The translations under genes and the position numbers were made by a program. The notes under the pieces are model-generated. The model had not been told where the DNA came from, searched no databases, and saw nothing but the letters and a program-made list of their open reading frames with translations. Of a DNA stretch of 64,000 nt, positions 30,046 through 39,372 are shown piece by piece. Each line of letters opens with the position of its first letter. Position 1 is the stretch's first letter. The DNA comes from Bacteroidales bacterium (GTDB lineage: Bacteria; Bacteroidota; Bacteroidia; Bacteroidales; Muribaculaceae), in assembly GCA_029218425.1 (NCBI GenBank), contig JAQXRH010000072.1, positions 43,294-107,293 on the forward strand, read 5' to 3'.

Positions 30046-30930
30046 ATGGAAAATACGGAAAGCAGTATAGAAAACAAGGAACCGATAAAACGTGTGGTCC
30101 TTGATATGGACGATGTCAAAAAGGCATCCCCATGGCTCGGTCGCCATCCCAAGTTGGTGCGCCGGTTGTTCAAATTCTTGTCGTTCGACAAAGTTAACGA
30201 TTTGCATGAGCATAATATCGACAATCCCGGAGGCGGACCCGGCTTCGTGCGCGGCATGCTCGACGAGCTTGATATTAAGCTGAAAATCGACAACGAGCAG
30301 GTGCTCGACAATCTGCCCGAAGGAGCTTTCGTCACGGTCAGCAACCACCATTTCGGCGCCTTAGATGGCATCATCCTGATTGATTTGGTAGCTTCTCGCC
30401 GCCCGAAATACAAGGTGATGGTCAACATGGTGCTCAATCACATATCGGGAATGCGCCCCAACTTCATTGCCGTCGACGCCATGGCCTCCGACGACCCCAA
30501 GAAGAAGGCTGTGTCGATGAAGGGTATCAAAGATGCTATACGCCAAGTCAGAGATGGCGAGCCGGTGGGCTTCTTCCCCGCAGGTGCCGTGGCTAAGGTC
30601 AACTGGCGATTGCGATTGACCGACCGCGAATGGCAGCCCAATATCATCCGCCTGATACAGCAACTTAAAGTGCCCGTAGTGCCCATATTCTTCCACGGCA
30701 GCCAAAGCTGGTGGTTCAACTTCCTTGGCGTCGTGGCTTGGCAATTGCGCACGTTGCGCCATCCGGCCGAAGTGTTCCGCAAACGCCACAAGACGTTCCA
30801 TATCACCGTCGGCAACCCCATCTCGGTTGAGGAGCAACTCAAGCATTGCGGTTCGCAGAAAGAATTTGGCGACTTCTTGCGCAACGAGACCTATCGGCTG
30901 CGCGAAGTAGGGCGGAAGGCTTCGCGATAG
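30046..30930 (+). CDS. Lysophospholipid/1-acylglycerol-3-phosphate acyltransferase-like protein
   Basis: The ORF track starts at 29704, inside the opposite gene; the correct start is the ATG at 30046 (MENTESSIENKEPIKR), giving 294 aa. The PlsC-type H(X4)D box is seen in VSNHHFGALDG, with the second acyltransferase block in PVGFFPAGAVAK and a third around VPVVPIFFHGSQSWWF. This longer version resembles the acyltransferase partner of ornithine or glycine/serine-lipid synthesis in Bacteroidetes, but simple phosphatidic acid synthesis is equally possible. Membrane-associated by family. Confidence 0.82.
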   Translation: MENTESSIENKEPIKRVVLDMDDVKKASPWLGRHPKLVRRLFKFLSFDKVNDLHEHNIDNPGGGPGFVRGMLDELDIKLKIDNEQVLDNLPEGAFVTVSNHHFGALDGIILIDLVASRRPKYKVMVNMVLNHISGMRPNFIAVDAMASDDPKKKAVSMKGIKDAIRQVRDGEPVGFFPAGAVAKVNWRLRLTDREWQPNIIRLIQQLKVPVVPIFFHGSQSWWFNFLGVVAWQLRTLRHPAEVFRKRHKTFHITVGNPISVEEQLKHCGSQKEFGDFLRNETYRLREVGRKASR

Positions 30931-30939
30931 CTCTTGCAA

Positions 30940-31020
30940 CGATGGCTTTGCCAACGGACGCAATGGCTGGCTTGAAGCGTCGCAATGGCTTTGTCGGTGG
31001 CCGCAATGGCCTGTCGGCAG
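30940..31020. repeat. Short degenerate repeats CGCAATGGC
   Basis: The motif GCAATGGCTTTGTCGG and truncated variants recur three to four times in the gap before the sigma-54 activator gene. Confidence 0.45.
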
Positions 31021-31064
31021 TCTTTTAAACATAGTAATAAACAAATAATATAGACGACATATAA

Positions 31065-32321
31065 ATGGCTAATGAATCGGAAATATCGCCGCAAGCGGTG
31101 GCAATGAAGCAACGTCTCGGCATCGTGGGCAATGCATCTGCTCTCAACAATGCCGTGGAGCGTGCTTTGCGTGTGGCTCCGATTGATTTGTCGGTATTGG
31201 TGACCGGCGAAAGTGGCACGGGTAAAGAATTTTTCCCGCAGATTATCCACCTCAACAGCGCCCGCAAGCATGGCAAATATATCGCCGTCAACTGCGGCGC
31301 TATCCCCGAGGGCACTATCGACTCCGAGCTTTTCGGCCACGAAAAAGGTGCCTTCACCGGCGCTGTGGCTTCAAGAAAAGGCTATTTTGAAGAAGCCAAC
31401 GGCGGCACTATTTTCCTCGACGAGGTAGCCGAACTGCCGCTTACCACTCAGGCACGACTGCTGCGTGTGCTCGAAAGCGGCGAATTTATCAAAGTAGGCT
31501 CCTCCGATGTTCAGAAAACCAATATTCGTATCGTTGCCGCCACCAATGTCGATATGTCACGGGCCGTGGCCGAAGGCAAATTCCGCGAAGATTTGTATTA
31601 TCGCCTATCCACTGTGCAGATTTCTGTCCCGGCTTTGCGCGACCGTGGCAATGACATCCTGCTTCTCACTCGAAAATTTGCCGCCGACTTCGCCGAGAGG
31701 TATCGCACGCCTCAGGTGTCGTTCGACGACGATGCCCGGCATGCCCTTGCCCACTACCGCTGGCCTGGTAATGTGCGTCAACTTAAGAATGTCATCGAGC
31801 AGATTGCCCTCTTTGAGGCCGGCCGAACGATATCGGCCTCCGACATCATGTCATATCTTCCCGAGGGCATGAACAGTTTTGTCCCCACAGTTGCGCCATC
31901 GGCTTCGATGCATTCCTACGAGCGCGAACGCGAGATGCTCTTCAACATGATTTTCAAACTCCAACACGAAATCGAAGAGCTGCGACAGCAGGTCCCTACA
32001 GTCAACACCTCGGCCGGAATGGCGCGTCTGTCGCTCACCGGCGATATGCCCGACATAGCACACAGCGCCCCTGTCACCTCCATGGTGAAATACGGCAACG
32101 CCTCCGACTCCCTTTTCGCTCGCAATGCCGACCGCGATGCACGGCGCGACGTGGTCGACGTCACAGCTACCGCCCCGGTCACCACTCTCGAAGAAACGGA
32201 GAAAGAGCTGATACGCAGGTCGCTCGAACGCAACCAAGGCCGCCGAAAGGTAGTTGCCGCCGAGCTCAATATCTCCGAACGCACACTCTACCGCAAGATT
32301 AAAGAATATGGACTCGAATAA
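31065..32321 (+). CDS. Sigma-54-dependent transcriptional activator (no receiver domain)
   Basis: 418-aa bacterial enhancer-binding protein. The AAA+ domain starts almost at the N-terminus (Walker A GESGTGKE about 47-54), with an intact sigma-54-contacting GAFTGA loop (95-100), Walker B TIFLDEVAELP, and the RPGNVRQL-like WPGNVRQLKN. A Fis-type HTH closes the protein (ERNQGRRKVVAAELNISERTLYRKIKEYG). Between them is a heptad-like stretch (EREREMLFNMIFKLQHEIEELRQQV). No receiver or other sensory domain is present, so activity must be controlled by expression or partner proteins. It overlaps lptE by 14 nt. Confidence 0.93.
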   Translation: MANESEISPQAVAMKQRLGIVGNASALNNAVERALRVAPIDLSVLVTGESGTGKEFFPQIIHLNSARKHGKYIAVNCGAIPEGTIDSELFGHEKGAFTGAVASRKGYFEEANGGTIFLDEVAELPLTTQARLLRVLESGEFIKVGSSDVQKTNIRIVAATNVDMSRAVAEGKFREDLYYRLSTVQISVPALRDRGNDILLLTRKFAADFAERYRTPQVSFDDDARHALAHYRWPGNVRQLKNVIEQIALFEAGRTISASDIMSYLPEGMNSFVPTVAPSASMHSYEREREMLFNMIFKLQHEIEELRQQVPTVNTSAGMARLSLTGDMPDIAHSAPVTSMVKYGNASDSLFARNADRDARRDVVDVTATAPVTTLEETEKELIRRSLERNQGRRKVVAAELNISERTLYRKIKEYGLE

Positions 32322-32865
32322 TCACAATGCCGTTCATCGCATAAAACATATCTCAGCAAGAGCCATGACCCTTTCGCTAATCTTGCTGGCTTCGCTCTTT
32401 TGGCAAGGGTGCATGGTGAGCTATAAGTTTAATGGCGCCGCCATCGATTACAATGTCTACAAGACCATCTCGATTGGCCAGTTCCCCATACGAGCTGCCT
32501 TGGTGTATCCTCCGTTGCAGCAAACTTTTGAAAACGAATTGCTCGACTATGTGACACGTAACACCCGCCTGCGCACCACCGACGGCGCCGCCGATATTAC
32601 CATGGAGGGCGAAATCACCAACTATGCCCTCTCTCCTCAGGCTGTTACCGAGGACGCTTACGCTTCCAAAACGCGACTTACCATCACCGTGCGCGTAAAA
32701 TACTCCGACTCCAAAAACGAGAAAAACGACATCGACCAGTCTTTCTCGGCCTATCGCGACTTCGACGCCACCGAAATGCTCACCGATGTGCAGGACGAAC
32801 TTTGCGAACAGATATCCAAAGAACTCGTCGACCTCATTTTTAACGCCACCCTCGGCAACTGGTAA
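32308..32865 (+). CDS. lptE: LptE-like LPS assembly lipoprotein
   Basis: 185 aa from the ATG at 32308; the track's 32254 start is a TTG inside the preceding gene. The lipobox WQGC follows a hydrophobic stretch (LSLILLASLF). The body (YKFNGAAIDYNVYKTISIGQFP, PPLQQTFENELLDYVTRNTRLRTT, ADITMEGEITNYALSPQAV) matches the Bacteroidetes LptE family, the plug of the LptD outer-membrane LPS translocon. Sits between the sigma-54 activator and secG, a conserved Bacteroidales neighbourhood. Confidence 0.88.
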   Translation: MDSNNHNAVHRIKHISARAMTLSLILLASLFWQGCMVSYKFNGAAIDYNVYKTISIGQFPIRAALVYPPLQQTFENELLDYVTRNTRLRTTDGAADITMEGEITNYALSPQAVTEDAYASKTRLTITVRVKYSDSKNEKNDIDQSFSAYRDFDATEMLTDVQDELCEQISKELVDLIFNATLGNW

Positions 32866-32877
32866 TTGACTGACACT

Positions 32878-33660
32878 ATGGCTGACGCAAATATTATAGC
32901 TTCAATCAACCGGCTCATCTCGGCCGACTCGCCCGCATCTGCCACTTTGTCGGCCGACACCGTAGATGCAATCATAGAGCGCTACCCCTATTTCGCCCTC
33001 CCGGCGGCTATGGCTTTGCGCGACAATGCCACCGATATTCCCGCCGACTTACGGCGCAAATTCTTGCGGCATCTCGCTCGTAGCGCATCTTCCCCCGTAG
33101 TGCTTTCCACTCTCCTCAACGAAGACGATACCCCCTTCTATCCCGAAGAAAAAGCGGCTACCCCTTCCACCGTCAACGCCATCGACACCTTCCTTTCCAC
33201 CTACGGCAACGGCGGCGAAGATGACGAAGTGCTCAACCGTCTCATCTTCAACCCAACCCCCGACTATGCCCAGCTTTTGGCCCAGGAAGAGCAGCAAAAC
33301 CTTCCTTCGCTTGACAATAACTCCGGCGATAGCCACGACGACCTCCTCAACCGCTTTATCCTCCGACAAAAACAACAAGAGGGCAGTGCTCCGCAAGACA
33401 AGCCCGAGCGTATCCCCGCCGCTACCGTCGAAAACCGTCATAGCGACGATGCCGTCGCTCAGCCTGCCGACTCGTCGCTCCTGAGCGAAAGCCTTGCTAA
33501 AATTTTCATTCGCCAGCACCAATATGAACGCGCTTTTGAAATATTAAGCCAATTAAGTTTGAATTATCCGGAAAAAAGTGTTTACTTTGCAGACCAAATG
33601 CGCTTCTTGCGCAAAGTAATCAACAACCGTAGGCATAATTCAGCCCCTAACAAGGTTTAG
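32878..33660 (+). CDS. Conserved Bacteroidetes protein with C-terminal TPR-like helices
   Basis: About 260 aa; the track starts at a TTG (32866), the ATG at 32878 (MADANIIASINRL) is preferred. The N-terminus is helical (VDAIIERYPYFALPAAMALRD), the middle is low-complexity and charged, and the C-terminus is a single TPR-like helix pair (SLAKIFIRQHQYERAFEILSQLSLNYPEKSVYFADQMRFL). Often encoded between lptE and secG in this order. Function unknown; probably cytoplasmic. Confidence 0.75.
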   Translation: MADANIIASINRLISADSPASATLSADTVDAIIERYPYFALPAAMALRDNATDIPADLRRKFLRHLARSASSPVVLSTLLNEDDTPFYPEEKAATPSTVNAIDTFLSTYGNGGEDDEVLNRLIFNPTPDYAQLLAQEEQQNLPSLDNNSGDSHDDLLNRFILRQKQQEGSAPQDKPERIPAATVENRHSDDAVAQPADSSLLSESLAKIFIRQHQYERAFEILSQLSLNYPEKSVYFADQMRFLRKVINNRRHNSAPNKV

Positions 33661-33746
33661 CCAACAGCGACAATAACGCAGTAGGCAATATGCCATGCCA
33701 GCTATAACCCATTGAAAGTAAAACAAATAAATCATATATATTAAAA

Positions 33747-34079
33747 ATGCAAACATTATTAATCGTTCTCACAGTGATTGTGTCGGTACTCCTTATCGGC
33801 GTAGTGCTTATCCAAAAATCTAAAGGTGGCGGTTTGGCTTCCAACTTCGCCGGCTCTAACCAGATTATGGGTGTGCGTCGCACTAACAGCTTCATCGAGA
33901 AAGCCACATGGTCGCTCGCCATCGTTATCCTTTTCCTCTCCATCGTTTCATCTATGGTAACACCCGAAATCTCAGGTGGCAAATACGATAACATTGGCAA
34001 GCAGAATCAACAGCAAACTGTCACCGACTTCAACACTGTTCCCGTAGCTGACGAGGCTCCCGCCGCTCCCACCAAATAA
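33747..34079 (+). CDS. secG: Preprotein translocase subunit SecG
   Basis: 110 aa with two membrane helices (TLLIVLTVIVSVLLIGVVLI and WSLAIVILFLSIVSSMV) and the conserved connecting loop KSKGGGLASNFAG. C-terminal Ala/Pro tail is typical of Bacteroidetes. Auxiliary subunit of the SecYEG channel. Last gene of the EBP-lptE-TPR-secG run. Confidence 0.93.
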   Translation: MQTLLIVLTVIVSVLLIGVVLIQKSKGGGLASNFAGSNQIMGVRRTNSFIEKATWSLAIVILFLSIVSSMVTPEISGGKYDNIGKQNQQQTVTDFNTVPVADEAPAAPTK

Positions 34080-34159
34080 TCAGGCAACACCGCCCACTAT
34101 TAAGGCAACATTGCCAAACCTTCAGGCAACAGCTTAGCTACTTACAGCAAACAGATACC

Positions 34160-34190
34160 AATAGGGTGCGCCATAACGGTGCGCCCTTCA
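34160..34190 (+). terminator. GC-rich hairpin after secG
   Basis: GGGTGCGCC and GGTGCGCCC can pair with two or three G-U wobbles around ATAAC; no T-tract follows. Confidence 0.4.
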
Positions 34191-34276
34191 CTCGTTATAC
34201 ACTATCACTCTATTGCCGCCTGCCTTTCGCACCGCTCCACCGCCTGCGTTGCGCCCCGCTCCATCGCTTGTCTTTC

Positions 34277-34563
34277 GGGTCAGCTGCAAAAGACAGTTGA
34301 TTGTTAAAAGTTAGAGATGGTGGTTGGTGGCTGCGAGAGGGGCGCAATAATGGGAATAACGGGTCAGTTGCAAAAGACGGTTGATTGTTAAAAGATAGAG
34401 ATGGTGGTTGGTGGCTGCGAGAGGGGCGCAATAATGGGAATAACGGGTCAGCTGCAAAAGACGGTTGATTGTTAAAAGATAGAGATGGTGGTTGGTGGCA
34501 GCGAGAGGGGCGCAATAATGGGAATAACGGGTCAGTTGCAAAAGACAGTTGAACTGTTAAAAG
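34277..34563. repeat. 84-bp tandem repeat, 3.4 copies
   Basis: Units start at 34277, 34361, 34445 and a partial one at 34529. Each reads GGGTCAGYTGCAAAAGACRG... and ends GGGGCGCAATAATGGGAATAAC with only a few substitutions between copies. Because 84 is a multiple of three the array creates open frames on the minus strand, but none resembles a protein. It lies between convergent secG and the FG-GAP gene. Confidence 0.9.
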
Positions 34564-34683
34564 TAACGGAAATTAACGTTTTAGGCGTATGAATTTGGCG
34601 CACTATCGTCATGGCGTCGATGTAACTTTGCGGAAAAGAGGACATTGACATTTTGGAATATTTGATTTTTACGACCTAAGCCC

Positions 34684-36408
34684 TTAACCATGCACTGCTA
34701 TCTTTCTCGGAGCAAATGCCGTAGCCGTGGCATCGGCTATCGCTACGATGTATATGCCCGGCGAAGGTAGCTTCACCGGCACGTTGCCGCACGTCGCAGC
34801 TACGCATCGTCCGTCGGGCTGGTAGATGAGGATGTCGCTATCATCGCCTTCGGTAGTGGTGGCCACGGTAACAGTGAGCCCGTCAACCACTATCTGCACT
34901 TCGTCGCTGTCATTACTGACATTGCTGACACCGTTTATCTCCGCCGACGTGGTGGTGAACCGGCTCGGGGCAAACGACTGGTCAAGTGTCTGAACGCCTA
35001 TGGTGTGCATGCCGTTGCCCAATGGCCGTATGCGCCACGTCTTTCGCGCCGCGCTTATCGATGTGGCAAGGTCGGTGCCCACCTTGAGGGTGCCGCTCTC
35101 GGTGTCGGCAGGTATCATGCAATATGTCTCGCCGGTTGTTTCGTTGCGCACGAATATGTTGTATCGCAACGCTTTAGCAGGAGTCACATCGTCGCTGCCG
35201 TCGCTCCAGCTAATCTCTATGTAGTCGTCAACTTGGCGTGCGGTGACCGTAGCCGGGGCTTCCGGACGGTTGTTGCTCTCCGATGTGTTGCGGTATATGC
35301 GCAACGGTGTCGAGTAGCATCCTTCGGGAGCATTGCTTCCTACATATCCTCCTACTACTATATCCATGTTGCCGTCGCCATCCCAGTCGCCCATGTTGAT
35401 GCCGCCGTCGGTGTTGACCGACACGATAGGGTAGCTGCTGTCGATGCTGAATGTGCCGTCGCCGTTCTGGTAGAATAGCCGCACTCCCGTAGCGCTGCCG
35501 TCGTTGCCGCACTCCACTATGTCGGGTAGGCCATCGCCATTGAAGTCGGCCACGAGGATGTCGCCTAAGTTGACTGCGGCAAGCCCGGTCTTCTCCTCGT
35601 CGACCTGCTCAAACTGCATCGCACCCTCCGCATCGGGCGTGTTGAGGAATATCTTGGCGTGGCGCGACCAATTGTCGCCATGGCCTGTCATGATGATGTC
35701 GAGGTTGCCGTCGCCGTTGATGTCGGCAAGCGTTGAGTGCCCCTCGAAGGTGCCCCATAGCGGCTCTACCGACGTCTTGGTGAACGTGCCGTCGCCGCTG
35801 CCGCGGTATATGGCCATCCCTTTTACGGCGGAGTCGGCGCTCCATCCGTTGGCCAATATGTCAAGGTTGCCGTCGTTGTCGACGTCGCCCAAGGTCACTG
35901 CCCCATTGGTCATGGCCGAGTCGTCGACGACATGGTGGCTGAAGCTGCCATCGCCCCCGTTGTTGAGGTATAAGTCTATGCACCTGTTGCCGCGGTAGGT
36001 CATCGTCACTATGTCGGTGTGTCCGTCGCCGTTTACATCGCCCACGCTTATGGGATTGAGCCATGCTTCGTCGGCGGCCTGTACGAATCCTGTCACTTGG
36101 TCGGGCACTCGCTGCATAGCATAGCCGGCTTCCTCCCCTAAGTTCTTATAGAGTAATAAGAATTTCGTATCGCGAGGCGTACGCCAGTCGGCTCCCGACC
36201 CCATGATGAGTAGGTCAAGGTTGCCGTCGTTGTTGTAATCGAAGAATAGCGCATTGGTAAATGCCGTGCGCTGTATGAGGTTGTCGTAGTCGTAGGTCAT
36301 GCCCCCGTTGCCGTCGGGACGGGCTAATATCGCCATCTCGTTCCACCCTTCGCCGCTCGCCGCTATGGCGCTGGCTACGCATATTGTTAGTACTGACAAT
36401 TTTTTCAT
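34684..36408 (-). CDS. Secreted FG-GAP/VCBS repeat protein with T9SS-like C-terminal domain
   Basis: 574 aa. Signal peptide (LTICVASAIAASG), then at least six FG-GAP/VCBS blades carrying calcium-binding DxDxDG loops: FFDYNNDGNLDLL, VGDVNGDGHTDIV, LGDVDNDGNLDIL, LADINGDGNLDII, VADFNGDGLPDIV and MGDWDGDGNMDIV. An FN3-like module (PATVTARQVDDYIEISWSDG) and a C-terminal PSPGIYIVAI tail, similar to T9SS type A sorting domains, follow. Probably a surface beta-propeller binding glycan or protein. It is 12 nt downstream of the GH43 gene and likely co-transcribed. Confidence 0.8.
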   Translation of the reverse strand: MKKLSVLTICVASAIAASGEGWNEMAILARPDGNGGMTYDYDNLIQRTAFTNALFFDYNNDGNLDLLIMGSGADWRTPRDTKFLLLYKNLGEEAGYAMQRVPDQVTGFVQAADEAWLNPISVGDVNGDGHTDIVTMTYRGNRCIDLYLNNGGDGSFSHHVVDDSAMTNGAVTLGDVDNDGNLDILANGWSADSAVKGMAIYRGSGDGTFTKTSVEPLWGTFEGHSTLADINGDGNLDIIMTGHGDNWSRHAKIFLNTPDAEGAMQFEQVDEEKTGLAAVNLGDILVADFNGDGLPDIVECGNDGSATGVRLFYQNGDGTFSIDSSYPIVSVNTDGGINMGDWDGDGNMDIVVGGYVGSNAPEGCYSTPLRIYRNTSESNNRPEAPATVTARQVDDYIEISWSDGSDDVTPAKALRYNIFVRNETTGETYCMIPADTESGTLKVGTDLATSISAARKTWRIRPLGNGMHTIGVQTLDQSFAPSRFTTTSAEINGVSNVSNDSDEVQIVVDGLTVTVATTTEGDDSDILIYQPDGRCVAATCGNVPVKLPSPGIYIVAIADATATAFAPRKIAVHG

Positions 36409-36420
36409 GGCGCGTAAGTT

Positions 36421-38130
36421 TTATTTGTGGGAAATATGGTCGGTGATATACTCGAAGTCGTCGAAAATTGCCACGGTGCTTTCTTCGGTAGACGACTTGG
36501 TAAATGCGTACAAGCCAAATCGGGCCCCTTTCCAATCGCCATCGCTCATCTCAAACGCATCTCCGGCTTTCTTATACTCCTCCCCGTCAAGGCTATACCA
36601 CGGCTGAACCGTCGATGTGGTCATGTCGTAGGTAAATCGCAACCACACGGTGTTCTCGCCGCGGGCTATCGCCTTGATGGTGTTATTGGTGTCGGTGCAT
36701 ATCAGCATGGTGCCGTAGGTGTTGCGTATGCCGAACCCTACCGTCTTGTTGCCTATGCAGAGCAATCCGGCACGCCCGTCGTGGGCAAGATTGGATACGT
36801 CGACCTTCACTGTCACCGTGCCGCTATATCCCATTATCTTCTGAGTCAGCATATTGGGGGCATTGCGCAGCATTGTTGCCGTCGAAAGGGTGATGGCGAG
36901 ATGCCCGTCGGACACTGCTATGCGCGACATGTCGGGGTTGTGGTTGAATTGCCACTGCTTGCCCAGCCCGTTGTCGAAATTGTCTGACGTGGCCACTGTG
37001 TGCGGCTCGGTGCCCGATGCTATTGCCGGCTTGGCTACTATCTTCATCGGCTCGCCTATGCCATTGCCGTCGTAGTCTTCTCCTATCACCGGAAATCCGT
37101 CGACCCAGCTTACGGGTTGCAGATGCGTCACTCGCCCCAACGCTCCGGTGCTTTGGAAATGGTAGAACCACCATTCCCCATCTGGCGTGTCGACAAGCGC
37201 GCCCTGGTGCGGACCATTTACTCGCGTCGCTCCCTGTTCAAGGACGCGGCGGGTGTCATACGGCCCGTAGATGTCCTTGGCTCGGCCTACCGTCTGCCAG
37301 CCTGTGCCCACGCCCCCTTCCGGTATGCTCAGATAAAAATACCCGTCTTTGATAAACAGTTTCGTGCCCTCGGCGGTGGGCCCGTTGTACACTTCTTTGC
37401 CGTCGTCAAGCAATGTCTTGCCGTCGGCGCTCATGCGGTGGATGATTATCGGACCGCCGCCAAGCTGGCTGCGTCCCAACCACGCATTCCCCTCATTGTC
37501 CCATATAGGGCAGGGGTCTTCCCAGCCGCCCACTTCCTTTACCTTATATAGCGGCTCCCACGGCCCGCCCGCATCGGCTGCCGTGGTCATGAACAAACCG
37601 TCGTTGGGCGTACAGAAATAGAGATAGAACCGCCCGTCGTGGTATCGCAACGCCGGCGCCCACGACCCTTCGCCATATCGGTTCATGCTGTCATAGCCGT
37701 CGATTGATGTGTAGACCTGCGTAAGTATCTCCCAGTTCACCATGTCGTCCGACACCAATATCGGTATGCCCATATAGTGGAACTCCGAACAGGTCATGTA
37801 GTACTTGTCGCCTACGCGTATCACATCGGGGTCGGAATAGTCGGCGGCAAGCACCGGATTGGCAAACGTACCGTCGCCCATGTCGCCCCAGCGGGTATCG
37901 AATGGGGTGAACTTGTCGGTCGACGAGCCTATATCCTGGCCGCCGGCAAATAGCCCCATCTCTGTATCGTTGGTATATGCCCCCAACACCGGACGTGCTC
38001 GGTGGGTGCCGGGGAAAAATTCTTGTTCCGACTCTGTTGCATTCCCTACTCTGGCAAATGTGGCCGGCGTTGTCGCCGATGCTGTCGCGGCTATTCCCGC
38101 AAGCACCATGGCCATGGTTAAGTGTCTCAT
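36421..38130 (-). CDS. GH43 family glycoside hydrolase, secreted
   Basis: 569 aa. A signal peptide (LAGIAATASA) is followed by a five-bladed propeller starting NPVLAADYSDPDVIRVGDKYYM, where the DPDV Asp is the catalytic base; later blades contain GSWAPALRYHDGRFYLYF and VGGWEDPCPIWDNEGNAWLG. The C-terminal about 190 residues form a beta-sandwich typical of GH43 enzymes (FDNGLGKQWQFNHNPD...). Members are xylosidases, arabinofuranosidases or galactan-active; the specificity is not readable here. Operon with the FG-GAP protein. Confidence 0.9.
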   Translation of the reverse strand: MRHLTMAMVLAGIAATASATTPATFARVGNATESEQEFFPGTHRARPVLGAYTNDTEMGLFAGGQDIGSSTDKFTPFDTRWGDMGDGTFANPVLAADYSDPDVIRVGDKYYMTCSEFHYMGIPILVSDDMVNWEILTQVYTSIDGYDSMNRYGEGSWAPALRYHDGRFYLYFCTPNDGLFMTTAADAGGPWEPLYKVKEVGGWEDPCPIWDNEGNAWLGRSQLGGGPIIIHRMSADGKTLLDDGKEVYNGPTAEGTKLFIKDGYFYLSIPEGGVGTGWQTVGRAKDIYGPYDTRRVLEQGATRVNGPHQGALVDTPDGEWWFYHFQSTGALGRVTHLQPVSWVDGFPVIGEDYDGNGIGEPMKIVAKPAIASGTEPHTVATSDNFDNGLGKQWQFNHNPDMSRIAVSDGHLAITLSTATMLRNAPNMLTQKIMGYSGTVTVKVDVSNLAHDGRAGLLCIGNKTVGFGIRNTYGTMLICTDTNNTIKAIARGENTVWLRFTYDMTTSTVQPWYSLDGEEYKKAGDAFEMSDGDWKGARFGLYAFTKSSTEESTVAIFDDFEYITDHISHK

Positions 38131-38398
38131 GATGGTATTTGTTTGTTTAATTAATTGTCAATACTTTTTGGGATGGACGGTGCGCAAATTGTCATGTCAC
38201 ACAGTGGGCAATGACATCCCCCCTCATCTATATACAAAATTAAGCATCATAGCTCGTAAAATCAATCTCAAATTGACCAATATTTTACAATAATACACCA
38301 TTTGCATCAAATGTTGCATTTTTCCTATTCTCGATATTAAACTTTTCCTCCCGAAAATTGTCTATAATATTATAATCTTAATTAATAATCTCAACATC

Positions 38399-39106
38399 AT
38401 GAAACTTCCTAAAAATTTTATCCCGGCGTTGCTCGTATCTCTTGGATTGCTCGCCGTTGGGCTCGGCATTCGGTCGGGTTTTGGTATGATGTCTAAGAGC
38501 GATCGTACGGTGTCGGTGCGTGGCCTTTCCGAACGCGAAGTGGAAGCCGACAAGGTCACTTGGCCGTTGGTCTACCAGATACAAGGCAACGACCTACCTG
38601 ATCTTTACGAACGCACAAGCCTTACCAACAACAAGATTGTCGCTTTCCTCAACAGTGCCGGTATCGTCGAGTCCGAAATCAGCATCAATGCCCCTGAAGT
38701 TTACGACCGCGCTTCCAACAATTACTCCGACAGCAAATTCCAGTACCGTTACAACATTTCGCAAGTCATTGTCGTCACTTCTTCGCAAGTCGACCAAGTC
38801 AACGAACTCATCCGTCGCCAGGGCGAACTCCTCAAAGAGGGCATTGCTCTGTCGAGCGACAATTACCAATACCCCATTTCCTACGAATTTACCGGCTTGA
38901 ACAACATCAAACCGATAATGATTGCCGAAGCCACCAAAAATGCTCGTGAAGCTGCTCAGAAATTTGCCGACGACTCCGAAAGCAAACTCGGCAAAATCCA
39001 AAGTGCTTCACAAGGCCAATTCTCCATCGAAAACCGCGACCAGTACACTCCCTTTATCAAAAACGTACGCATAGTCACCTACCTCACCTACTACATCGAA
39101 GACTAA
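38399..39106 (+). CDS. SIMPL domain-containing protein
   Basis: 235 aa. One N-terminal membrane anchor or signal (IPALLVSLGLLAVGLGIRSG) precedes a SIMPL/DUF541 domain (VSVRGLSEREVEADKVTWPLVYQIQGND and the C-terminal ATKNAREAAQKFADDSESKLGKI). Family members are periplasmic oligomeric proteins of poorly defined, stress-related function. Single gene. Confidence 0.85.
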   Translation: MKLPKNFIPALLVSLGLLAVGLGIRSGFGMMSKSDRTVSVRGLSEREVEADKVTWPLVYQIQGNDLPDLYERTSLTNNKIVAFLNSAGIVESEISINAPEVYDRASNNYSDSKFQYRYNISQVIVVTSSQVDQVNELIRRQGELLKEGIALSSDNYQYPISYEFTGLNNIKPIMIAEATKNAREAAQKFADDSESKLGKIQSASQGQFSIENRDQYTPFIKNVRIVTYLTYYIED

Positions 39107-39336
39107 TCCCTCAATCCCTCTCTCCCTCTCTCTCCACCAACTCTTTCTCCAATTCTCTCTCATCCATCCTCGAAGGCCAACCATTCTCGCCATCCTCATC
39201 TCGCCGATAGCCGCCCAGTAGGTTAGCCCTCGTAGCCGATAGTCCCCCCTTATGGCCGCCCGGTAGGTCGCTGGCCAGTCTATCTTTTTTTTGCGCTTTT
39301 TTTGCTCCATTTTCCACTGTTTCTTCAAAAAATGTT

Positions 39337-39344
39337 TAATTTTG
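39337..39344 (+). promoter_or_regulatory. -7 element upstream of aroE
   Basis: TAATTTTG followed by C, 28 nt before the ATG; the -33 box is not clear. Upstream 39108-39175 is a pyrimidine-rich tract (repeated CTCTCTCCC). Confidence 0.4.
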
Positions 39345-39372
39345 CATATTTAACCAACGAAGTGCAGTCATT

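Noticed and set aside
32254-32307. TTG start for lptE
   Set aside because: Would extend deep into the activator gene; the ATG at 32308 gives a normal lipoprotein signal peptide.
34210-34541. Minus-strand ORFs of repeated HQPPSLSFNNQPSFA units as a repeat protein
   Set aside because: They arise because the 84-bp repeat is a multiple of three. The frame continues into unrelated sequence, and two different frames are open.
34277-34563. CRISPR array
   Set aside because: Units are directly adjacent with no unique spacers, and no cas gene is present in the window.
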